Shown here in pieces: positions 44,001 to 56,000 of a DNA stretch of 64,000 nt. The position numbers and the translations under genes are program-made. This stretch comes from Epiperipatus broadwayi (Eukaryota; Onychophora; Udeonychophora; Euonychophora; Peripatidae), in assembly GCA_028023455.1 (NCBI GenBank), contig JAQFVV010000156.1, forward strand, positions 2,749,236 through 2,813,235, in the 5' to 3' direction. The notes below the pieces were generated by a model. The model saw only the letters and a program-made list of their open reading frames with translations, was not told where the DNA came from and ran no database searches. Each line of letters opens with the position of its first letter. The stretch's first letter is position 1.

Positions 44001-47000
44001 GAAAATAAATTATGGTACAAATGATTATAGAAAACTATGATGCCCTATTATGACTATCCACCTCATAAGGACATAATATGATGTAAACAAACATTTAATA
44101 ATAAGGAGCATTTTAAAATATTAAGTCTAATGAATAAAAATATAAGATATCTAAGGTAAAATATTATAAAGGTGTCTAAGCGAACATATTATATTCTTTT
44201 TTCCTCTTGAGTGATAATAAATCTTTCTCAAGCAAACTTTAAAACAATGAAAAGTTAATAGCATAGTGATGTTTCCATATTTTGAAAAATAATTGTATGG
44301 TATGTCATTATTGTATATTCTGGATATATGTCTGATCATATTGCATTGTTTGGTAGTGCATTTGTCACACCATCTATTTTTCTCTTTTATACTGAAGAGA
44401 GATTTCCTGACCATTTTTGCATACCAGTTGAGAGATTTCTTTTAGCAGTAATAATGACAGAAGATCCATTTCACAGCTTTAATCCCATTTATTGTAGTTA
44501 TGGATTTCTTCATAAATTATAAATATCACACTGTTAACTTATCATTCTGATACATGATATGATGTGTGGAAACATGATGGCATGATTATGTGTGATTTAT
44601 TTCTGGTCAGGAAATAGTGCTACAATTTATTTTATTTTTTCCTCTTTGCTTTGTGTGCATGGAATAGAAAGGAAATTTGTAAAACAAATTAAAATGATCA
44701 CTTTCCAGGTTCTTTTCATTAATTGAAAAATTATTTTAAAGGAATGTAATTATTAAAGCAGAAACTTAATTGCCAATCGTAGCAATGATGAACATTATAA
44801 TAGTAATATATATAGAGCAAGAATTTTCCAGCAATATAATCAGAAAAAAAGCTAGAGTATCAGCTTGTAAATCTATAAAAGAGAAATCAGTGGAGCTTGA
44901 CAAATATTCCTAATGAAAAATGAAAATAAAGATACTGTAAATATTTCATTGATTCGGTTTTTTTTTTTTTTTAAAGGTAGTTTCTGTTTATATGATCTTA
45001 TTCTTTGGTGGACTGACTTGAAATCAGTCCAGTAAAGTTTAAAGTAAATAAAATAAATAGTTAAGAAATTGATAAAAAATCAAGTCAGATGACCTAATTT
45101 TAATAAAGCTCCTATTTACAAATGTTATATATAGAGTAAGTTAAAAACAAACTCTTATGAAGCTTCAAAAATACCCTCAACCTCAGACCGCGGTTTCTGC
45201 CTCTAGCGTCATCAGTGAGGTGCTAGGGAATAAAAATACTAGAACTAGTCCAGCATTTTATCAATGCCTAACTATTGAGAAGAAAATCTGAAACTTTCAG
45301 ACATTTAAATGTCCAAAAATCCAGCTATCTAACTCAAATAGCAGTATGGGACTGAAACTAAGTTCAGATCCACCATATATTAATAGCTCTAGCAATATAA
45401 AATCGCCAAAGCATTAATAGCAAAAAACTAAAATTAAATTGATAAAAAATCAAGTCAGATGACCTAATTTTAATAAAGCTCCTATTTACAAATGTTATAT
45501 ATAGAGTAAGTTAAAAACAAACTCTTATGAAGCTTCAAAAATACCCTCAACCTCAGACCGCGGTTTCTGCCTCTAGCGTCATCAGTGAGGTGCTAGGGAA
45601 TAAAAATACTAGAACTAGTCCAGCATTTTATCAATGCCTAACTATTGAGAAGAAAATCTGAAACTTTCAGACATTTAAATGTCCAAAAATCCAGCTATCT
45701 AACTCAAATAGCAGTATGGGACTGAAACTAAGTTCAGATCCACCATATATTAATAGCTCTAGCAATATAAAATCGCCAAAGCATTAATAGCAAAAAACTA
45801 AAATTAAATTGATAAAAAATCAAGTCAGATGACCTAATTTTAATAAAGCTCCTATTTACAAATGTTATATATAGAGTAAGTTAAAAACAAACTCTTATGA
45901 AGCTTCAAAAATACCCTCAACCTCAGACCGCGGTTTCTGCCTCTAGCGTCATCAGTGAGGTGCTAGGGAATAAAAATACTAGAACTAGTCCAGCATTTTA
46001 TCAATGCCTAACTATTGAGAAGAAAATCTGAAACTTTCAGACATTTAAATGTCCAAAAATCCAGCTATCTAACTCAAATAGCAGTATGGGACTGAAACTA
46101 AGTTCAGATCCACCATATATTAATAGCTCTAGCAATATAAAATCGCCAAAGCATTAATAGCAAAAAACTAAAATTAAATTGATAAAAAATCAAGTCAGAT
46201 GACCTAATTTTAATAAAGCTCCTATTTACAAATGTTATATATAGAGTAAGTTAAAAACAAACTCTTATGAAGCTTCAAAAATACCCTCAACCTCAGACCG
46301 CGGTTTCTGCCTCTAGCGTCATCAGTGAGGTGCTAGGGAATAAAAATACTAGAACTAGTCCAGCATTTTATCAATGCCTAACTATTGAGAAGAAAATCTG
46401 AAACTTTCAGACATTTAAATGTCCAAAAATCCAGCTATCTAACTCAAATAGCAGTATGGGACTGAAACTAAGTTCAGATCCACCATATATTAATAGCTCT
46501 AGCAATATAAAATCGCCAAAGCATTAATAGCAAAAAACTAAAATTAAATTGATAAAAAATCAAGTCAGATGACCTAATTTTAATAAAGCTCCTATTTACA
46601 AATGTTATATATAGAGTAAGTTAAAAACAAACTCTTATGAAGCTTCAAAAATACCCTCAACCTCAGACCGCGGTTTCTGCCTCTAGCGTCATCAGTGAGG
46701 TGCTAGGGAATAAAAATACTAGAACTAGTCCAGCATTTTATCAATGCCTAACTATTGAGAAGAAAATCTGAAACTTTCAGACATTTAAATGTCCAAAAAT
46801 CCAGCTATCTAACTCAAATAGCAGTATGGGACTGAAACTAAGTTCAGATCCACCATATATTAATAGCTCTAGCAATATAAAATCGCCAAAGCATTAATAG
46901 CAAAAAACTAAAATTAAATTGATAAAAAATCAAGTCAGATGACCTAATTTTAATAAAGCTCCTATTTACAAATGTTATATATAGAGTAAGTTAAAAACAA

Positions 47001-50000
47001 ACTCTTATGAAGCTTCAAAAATACCCTCAACCTCAGACCGCGGTTTCTGCCTCTAGCATCATCAGTGAGGTGCTAGGGAATAAAAATACTAGAACTAGTC
47101 CAGCATTTTATCAATGCCTAACTATTGAGAAGAAAATCTGAAACTTTCAGACATTTAAATGTCCAAAAATCCAGCTATCTAACTCAAATAGCAGTATGGG
47201 AGTTTCAGTCCTATACTGCTATTTGAGTTAGATAGCTGGACTTTTGGACATTTAAATGTCTGAAAGTTTCAGATTTTCTTCTCAATAGTTAGGCATTGAT
47301 AAAATGCTGGACTAGTTCTAGTATTTTTATTCCCTAGCACCTCACTGATGACGCTAGAGGCAGAAACCGCGGTCTGAGGTTGAGGGTATTTTTGAAGCTT
47401 CATAAGAGTTTGTTTTTAACTTACTCTATATATAACATTTGTAAATAGGAGCTTTATTAAAATTAGGTCATCTGACTTGATTTTTTATCAATTTAATTTT
47501 AGTTTTTTGCTATTAATGCTTTGGCGATTTTATATTGCTAGAGCTATTAATATATGGTGGATCTGAACTTAGTTTCAGTCCCATACTGCTATTTGAGTTA
47601 GATAGCTGGATTTTTGGACATTTAAATGTCTGAAAGTTTCAGATTTTCTTCTCAATAGTTAGGCATTGATAAAATGCTGGACTAGTTCTAGTATTTTTAT
47701 TCCCTAGCACCTCACTGATGACGCTAGAGGCAGAAACCGCGGTCTGAGGTTGAGGGTATTTTTGAAGCTTCATAAGAGTTTGTTTTTAACTTACTCTATA
47801 TATAACATTTGTAAATAGGAGCTTTATTAAAATTAGGTCATCTGACTTGATTTTTTATCAATTTAATTTTAGTTTTTTGCTATTAATGCTTTGGCGATTT
47901 TATATTGCTAGAGCTATTAATATATGGTGGATCTGAACTTAGTTTCAGTCCCATACTGCTATTTGAGTTAGATAGCTGGATTTTTGGACATTTAAATGTC
48001 TGAAAGTTTCAGATTTTCTTCTCAATAGTTAGGCATTGATAAAATGCTGGACTAGTTCTAGTATTTTTATTCCCTAGCACCTCACTGATGACGCTAGAGG
48101 CAGAAACCGCGGTCTGAGGTTGAGGGTATTTTTGAAGCTTCATAAGAGTTTGTTTTTAACTTACTCTATATATAACATTTGTAAATAGGAGCTTTATTAA
48201 AATTAGGTCATCTGACTTGATTTTTTATCAATTTAATTTTAGTTTTTTGCTATTAATGCTTTGGCGATTTTATATTGCTAGAGCTATTAATATATGGTGG
48301 ATCTGAACTTAGTTTCAGTCCCATACTGCTATTTGAGTTAGATAGCTGGATTTTTGGACATTTAAATGTCTGAAAGTTTCAGATTTTCTTCTCAATAGTT
48401 AGGCATTGATAAAATGCTGGACTAGTTCTAGTATTTTTATTCCCTAGCACCTCACTGATGACGCTAGAGGCAGAAACCGCGGTCTGAGGTTGAGGGTATT
48501 TTTGAAGCTTCATAAGAGTTTGTTTTTAACTTACTCTATATATAACATTTGTAAATAGGAGCTTTATTAAAATTAGGTCATCTGACTTGATTTTTTATCA
48601 ATTTAATTTTAGTTTTTTGCTATTAATGCTTTGGCGATTTTATATTGCTAGAGCTATTAATATATGGTGGATCTGAACTTAGTTTCAGTCCCATACTGCT
48701 ATTTGAGTTAGATAGCTGGATTTTTGGACATTTAAATGTCTGAAAGTTTCAGATTTTCTTCTCAATAGTTAGGCATTGATAAAATGCTGGACTAGTTCTA
48801 GTATTTTTATTCCCTAGCACCTCAATGATGACCCTAGAGGCAGAAACCGCGGTCTGAGGTTGAGGGTATTTTTGAAGCTTCATAAGAGTTTGTTTTTAAC
48901 TTACTCTATATATAACATTTGTAAATGGGAGCTTTATTAAAATTAGGTCATTTGACTTGATTTTTTATCAATTTAATTTTAGTTTTTTGCTATTAATGCT
49001 TTGGCGATTTTATATTGCTAGAGCTATTAATATATGGTGGATCTGAACTTAGTTTCAGTCCCATACTGCTATTTGAGTTAGATAGCTGGATTTTTGGACA
49101 TTTAAATGTCTGAAAGTTTCAGATTTTCTTCTCAATAGTTAGGCATTGATAAAATGCTGGACTAGTTCTAGTATTTTTATTCCCTAGCACCTCACTGATG
49201 ACGCTAGAGGCAGAAACCGTGGTCTGAGGTTGAGGGTATTTTTGAAGCTTCATAAGAGTTTGTTTTTAACTTACTCTATATATAACATAGTTAAGAAATA
49301 AATAATCAAATACTTGAGAATTTAAAATTAGACCAAAGTTACCTAATTGATGATGATTACCCATGATTATATGACTTAATAAATATTGAATAAAATATAT
49401 TGGTTTCAAAATAAAATAAATATTCTATAAATACGCAATTATGCAAAATTGTAATTATAAATTTATTAAACGCACATTGATTACGTAAGTAATATTTACT
49501 GAGGCTATAACCTCGATAAAATGCATGTAAAAATGCGATAGTAAGGACCTTGTATTTAATTAATATCCTAGAGAATCCTGTATTGATTTTCATTTTTATT
49601 TCCATAACTTAAATGATTAAGTTATTTGTAAAAAAAAAAAAATGTATATTTTTGTATAAACTAAAAAATGGTAAATACATATTTGAGAAAGTCAAATGAA
49701 AAATCATAAAATTTAAGAATTTATAAGCAAAATGTGTATTTTTTTAAAAAAGGATTTGAAATTTTTTTATTGAAAGTTCATTTTATATTTAGAAATTATA
49801 ATAAGAAAACAAAATATAAAATGTGCTAACACGCACAAGCACACAAAGCTGAAGACAAAATAAAGAAATGTATATATATATTTTATTTTAATACATATAT
49901 TTAATTAAGTGACTAAGCGCTTTCAAGGGTCACAAAATGGCTATGAATATGAGGGCTCTGACCCTTGAAAGCGCTTAGCCACTTAATTAATATATGTATT

Positions 50001-53000
50001 AAAATAAAATATATATATACATTTCTTTATTTTGTCTTCAGCTTTGTGTGCTTGTGCATGTTAGCACATTTTATATTTTGCACTTTAGAACAATTAGTCA
50101 CGAAGTTTAAACTGTTTGCTCATTTCAATAAGAAAACAGAAAAACAACTTGAAAAGAAAACTGTTTTTGATAAGCAAGGACTTGATATACAGGAAAAACA
50201 TGTTTTTTTTTAAATATCAGCAAGACTACATAAAGAAATTAAGATTTGAGATAATTCATTCTTTTCAAGTTTTCAGATTCTTCCATTAGAAGAGATAAAT
50301 AGATACCTTCATTCTTTCATGGATTGAGAGATGATGGCTTCATTTTGTCATATTGTTAGAGTATATAAAGCTACAGTGCTATACAAAGCCCATGATCAGA
50401 GAAGAAGCCGTGAGTATAACTACAGCAAATCATTGCAGCTTGGTAATATTATCTGCATAAAAAAAATTATATAGCTATAAAGTATTGTTTAGTACTTGTT
50501 TTATTCTGGCCATGATGGAAAACTTTTCTCTGGAAATGACTTTCTTAATGTGTGTTAAGTGCAGCCTGAGATATATCATCCAAGATTCCTGACATATAAT
50601 CTCTCAGTAGTGAAAAGATTCCATAACATGTCTTGGAGTTAATAGTAACTAATAGTTTAAAGATAATGATGATGATATGAAGCCTAACGTGCCCTGGTTT
50701 AGAACTTATTCCTATTATTCAAAAATTGCCCTTGCTTATTGAAGTGAAAAAATATATAATGCAAGGAATTCAAAGAGATCTTGGAGATTAAGTTATTAAA
50801 AAATGGAGAAAGTGAAGCAGATCTATAGATTTAGAAAAGTACTTTTGGACAAATAAGAACTAATTATTAAATCTGTGATAAGATTGTTTTTCTAATGTAT
50901 ATAAAATGTGAATGTTTTTAGACCTAATTCTTTTTTTTTATTATTATTATATTTATAAAATATTTTTTGATTATCAGATTATTATAATATATATTAATTT
51001 AGTTTACAATATGTCACTCATGAATTTATATTTTATTATATCCATATGTGCATATAACCATGAATAATTATTTTTGTTTTATTAATCAGACTGTATCAAT
51101 AAATTATTAATGAAGCACAGTTTAGGATCTTGAGGATCATTATGGGTAAATAAAATATCTACAGAACTTTTTCCTCATATTTCAAATTTCCTTTCATTTA
51201 AAGTTAATTTTTATTTCGTATCCGTATTTCGACTTTACAATATGTACACATGTATTGTACCAGAACCCTCTACGAGTGATTATGATGTTTACTTAGACTG
51301 ATGATTTACATATCTATATATCGGTGCAATCACAATGCTTCAGATTCACATATGAATTATTAAAACCTCACATATATTTCGTCAGTGAATCCAAAGATTA
51401 AATAACATTTGATTAAAATTGGATTTTAATAATGATAATCAAACTCTGTTCCCTATATAAATATTTATATAAGGTATCTGGTTATATTTCCTAATCATCA
51501 TAATCTAAAAGGTCTGATTTAATATTTGTTCATAAAGGTTTTATTAAAATATACAGACTTTGAATTTAATTATATTTATTTTCAATGTGCCATTTTCTTT
51601 TAAGAAAGACCATATGTGAATCTTTTACTCTCTGGCATCATCATTGTAGTTCACTTAGTAACAATCCTTCTTTTCTCAGTTCAGAATATGAGCGCTTAAT
51701 GTTAATATTGAATCGTTACATACGCATTTGAGATGATAGTGCTGAGAAAGTGATGCACAACTATTGGACAAGTTAAATAAAAATGTTAATAATTTATTTA
51801 GACATTCAATTGATTCCAGAAATAAATGAAAAATAAATTTAATGAACTTCATATAAAAATAATAAAAAAAAATTAAAGATTAATTATAAGTAAATAATCT
51901 ATATCTTATAATACATTAAAGAAATTCATTAATGATAAATATAAAAATCAAACAATTTCCATAATATATATATTACAAAAAAATGATTAAAATATACGTG
52001 TTATATTCATGTTACTTCAGACCACTCAGAGAAGTATGGAGAGATGCATGTTGGGAATAACAAGAAGGGATCAAAAATGCAATATATGGGTAAGAGAACA
52101 AACAGGTGTTACTGACCTTATTGAAAAAATTAAAAGACTGAAGTGGAGTTGGGCTGGACATATTGTTAGAAGAGATGATAACAGATGGACAATTGAAATT
52201 TTAAACTGGATTCCAAGAGATTGTAAAAGACCCAGAAAGAGACCACATGTGAGATTGGTGGATGAAATAAGAAAGTGTGCAGGGGTGATGTGGAGAAGAG
52301 AAGCTAAAGATAGGAAAAGATGGATTGAACTTGGAGAGATCTTCATCCTGCAGTGGATTAATAATGGTTGATGATGATGATATAGGCTGATAAATTCTTA
52401 TTGTAGTTTAGCTCAAAAGAGTTTAGTAATCTTATTACTGGTGGATTATTTCTAATCTAAATTATGACAAAATCTCTGTTAATTGACTTTAGTATGGGCC
52501 TTCTTGGTTTTGCTTAACCTGTTACTTGGCTATGTGGGCTAGATAAAGGCAGGTGATTGGAAAAACAGTCCTGCAGATAAAAAGCTACATTTTATTATAT
52601 TTTCAGTCTCTGGGCTTCTTTCATGTGTTTCTCTGAAGTTGGAATGGCTACATCACTGGTTCTTTACACTTCGGGTGAGCTTAGCAATTCGTGCTTGTTC
52701 TGTTCTCTTCAAGTAACTTAGACAGTCTAATTGGTTATTACTTATCGGTTTTGAGAAGTACTATAAGAACAAATTTCTAAAATAGTCTAGAATGCTTCCA
52801 CAGCTAGAATTGATTTTTTTCAATTTATAGAATGTTGACAATGTGTACCTTGCATTTTCAACACATGTTGCATCTGTTTTTCTCTTTCTTTTACAACTTT
52901 TTATTATGCAATGGCAAATCTTTCCAGAAAGCAGACACTTGATTTTCCTTATCTTTAAATTCCATTTTTAGTTTTCTTTTTTTTTAATTCTTTTAATTAC

Positions 53001-56000
53001 ATTTATGGATCTGAGTAAATTTAATCGTAATTAAATTCTATCAAAAAACTTAATTAGTTGTTGATTATTTAGTTTTCTGTCTCTCTCTCTTTTTTTAAAT
53101 CCATGGTAACTAATTAAATTATTAACTAAAGTTATAAAATATATAATTTTATTTTATAACTTAAGAGTATTAAGAATATGCTAAGTTTTACAAATTGGTC
53201 AATCTCTTTATAAATAAATCTTTTATTATAATTACTGTATATAGTTATCTAAATATTCTACATATAAATATATATTATCAATTGAGAGAATCATTTTATT
53301 ACATTATTTTTGTTTTATTTTGTTACTGTAGTTTTTAGTTTTATTCAGGAATATTTATTAACTTTTTTTTTTAACTTAATTTATTGAGGCAGTTTGTAAG
53401 GCACAACTTGAGAACAACTGGCCAAGTCACACCATTACAGTATATATAAATATACGAACTAACTAAAAGCAATTCTGGAAATAGCCACTTTACTGTGCTT
53501 TCTGATGAAAACCAGTCTGCTAGTTGAAATATTAAAGCAGTTTTATAGATAAGTATATATAAATATATTGATATTGAGAGAGAATCAATCCAAGATAATT
53601 AGTGAACTGTTATTTCTAACATCTTTTTGATAAATAGTTTAAAAGTTCATCATTGATTCATGACCATTTTAATAAGTTTTCTTTATTTATGTAATTATTT
53701 TTAGATTCTTTCAATTCCTTGAAATGCATTAATATGTGGCAGTGTTTGTTTAGTGTGTTAAGTTTAGCAGTGATTCTGAAATTAGTTTGTTTGTCTTATG
53801 CAACTGAATGTAATAGTTAATTATCATCTTATAACTAGTAATCCATTTCTTTTAATTTTTTAAATCCATTTCTTTTAATTTTTTTTAGATATGATTATTA
53901 CTGATTATGTGGAGATTATGATTGAATGTTTGTTTGTTCTTGAGTTTTTGAGATAATTTGCTGCTATAAGTTCCTATTAAATAAATAGATTTTAATAAGA
54001 ATTGATAATAGGGAACCATGTACATTTTTAAAATTTAATCTAAGACCAAACATTCAATTATAGGTATGTTTTTGTCCTAGTAACTTATTTTTATCTTGTA
54101 AAATGATATATCATGCAAATTTGTTAATTTTATTTAGGCAGGTTTAATGACCAATTCTAATAAAACTATGACATCTTCTTAACCTATCTTTGAAAGATCA
54201 AACATACTTGCATCTAATATATGTTAGGATACAATAAAAATGTTTACTATTAGATACTTAAAACAAGAAATCCAAAAATAAAAGCCAAAGAATATATTAG
54301 TGAAAGTATTACAAGATAATATCAAATACAAACTTTAATTTTAAAAAAAACAGCTAATAAATTTAAGTAATAGAAAGCTACCACTATCAAGGCGAGAAAA
54401 TTTAAATTGTCTCCTTGTTAACTTAAATGTTGGCCCATTGACAGCTTGTGTTACTCGTAAAAACTTGTCACTATGAATGAGTTTAATTTATTGAAATGGC
54501 AAGAGAAGATGACAAAAGAAGACTATTTTCCTGTGAGTTTTCTTCTTCAGGACATTTTTGTGTCCTATGCTGAAAGAAAATGAGCTAGAATTTATCAAAG
54601 ATTTGTAGAATTCCTGTTTGCTCTGATTCTCAACATTTATTTGAATATAAAGAGAATTTTGAAAGAAAACTTAGGAAAATTGAAGAAGCCATTAATTTTT
54701 TTTCTAGATCAAAGTTATATGTTAAAACTAATGCTTAGTAGACAAATATTTCGAATTGCATCACTATATAACTCCTTATTCTTATATTACTCTTATAAGT
54801 CCTTATTCTTATATTACTCTTTAGTCACCAAACAATTCCGATAAATTTTTTTATTAATGACTACATATCTGTGTAGTCTTAAGCATTTATGCTATTTGTA
54901 AGAGTCAACTATTGATGGGAAAGTGATAAATAAGAAAAAAAATTCAGTTTGGCCAATGTAACAGGAATGTTATACTTTGCCTATTATCTGATATCTTAAT
55001 GTTTCATCTTCTTGAGTAACTACCCATACATTAAATAAAACAAAATTGTATATAGTAACTAACCATACATTAAATTTAAAAAAATTGTATATCTTTAAGT
55101 ATCAGATGAATCATTATATAAGTATATAGCTAATATTGTATACTTCAAATAATGCTATTATTAATAATATGATTGGAAAACTCATATTTATACATATGGG
55201 AGATTGTGTATGTGTATACATTATAGAAATTTTTTATGTATGTATCCTAAAGAAAAACATTTCAAAACTTGAGAGTTTTGTAGATGAAATTTTTCAATTA
55301 ATATTTCTAGATTATAGTGAGAGTTTTTTGTTTTTGAAAATATGCAGAAGTTTCATTTAATTTTTTTTTATGAGAATTTATACATAGCACATATTTATGA
55401 ATTCTCTCAAACTTCTTTATACAAATTCACACAATTCATGTATATTTTAGATACTTCCATTGCAGAATTGATAAAAGAGCATACTAGTTCTGAAGATTTT
55501 TTAGATTCTTGGCATGTTCAACAAGGTAAGATTTGAGGAAGAAATATTAAATTTTTATTATAAGTAGTTGATTTTTTTTTTTTTTATCTTTTCAAAAGAA
55601 AACACTCATTTTCTTCATTGCACAAAGTTTCCATATAATAATGACGTATCGTAAATTGTCAAAATTTCGCAAGCGTCATTTATAAAAATCATATGATTAG
55701 TAATTTAAAATGATTAATCAAAAATCTTCACGCTTTCAGGTCAGATTGGCTCATACATATAGCTTGGGTGAAAAAGATAGAGTGGATCCATTCTGTCTTT
55801 TAAAAAGACTTTATCTTGTGTTTGGAAAGGAGAGTATTCATTTTAAATAGTGTTCCATCTGTAAAGCGCATGTGCCTTGGTTTAAGCAATAGTATTATTT
55901 ATAATTATTCAATTATGAAAATACATATATATATATAAACACACATTTCTTTTGATAGTCATATAATATTATTTTATTATAAATTTAACATATAAATATA

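Larger units (their letters stand above)
45070..47201 (-). repeat. Retrozyme-like array, left half (5.8 copies of 370 bp)
   Basis: Tandem, near-identical 370-bp units. GATAAAAAATCAAGTCAGAT recurs at 45070, 45440, 45810, 46180, 46550 and 46920 (within a base). Ribozyme sense is the minus strand. Each unit holds one hammerhead motif (listed separately), several short palindromes such as GACATTTAAATGTC and CTGAAAGTTTCAG, and no open frame. Identity between copies implies recent amplification or homogenisation. The last copy stops after GCAGTATGGGA, where the array inverts. An RNA from this half cut at every ribozyme would give 370-nt monomers. Family call (metazoan retrozyme-like) rests on unit size, tandem form and ribozyme type. 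Confidence 0.8.
47202..49286 (+). repeat. Retrozyme-like array, right half (5.6 inverted copies)
   Basis: The same 370-bp unit in reverse orientation, so ribozyme sense is the plus strand. AGTTTCAGTC recurs at 47201, 47571, 47941, 48311, 48681 and 49051. The first four ribozyme copies match those of the left half; the two outermost carry several substitutions. The half ends with TTACTCTATATATAAC just before the right direct repeat. This is a different point in the unit from the left outer end, so the two arms are not trimmed at one fixed boundary. Confidence 0.8.
18198..55450 (+). other. VPS33A intron, about 37 kb
   Basis: Donor GTAAGT, acceptor TTTTAG. It contains most of the mobile elements in the window, including the palindromic ribozyme array. 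No other host exon was recognised in it. Its length may be inflated by the insertions, and a missed micro-exon cannot be excluded, although the flanking exons join without missing family residues. Confidence 0.85.

Noticed and set aside
45070-49286. CRISPR-like or ordinary satellite array
   Set aside because: Copies are contiguous 370-bp units with no unique spacers, invert in the middle and carry a ribozyme fold, so neither a CRISPR array nor a plain satellite explains them.
45070-49286. Pure assembly artefact
   Set aside because: Cannot be excluded without reads, but copy-specific substitutions (47,058; 48,825; 49,210 region) and the flanking 13-bp repeat are not what simple computer duplication gives.
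52071-52346. Minus-strand 91-codon ORF
   Set aside because: Antisense shadow of the LINE tail at 52009-52382; the minus frame at 13397-13663 is the same shadow of the older copy.
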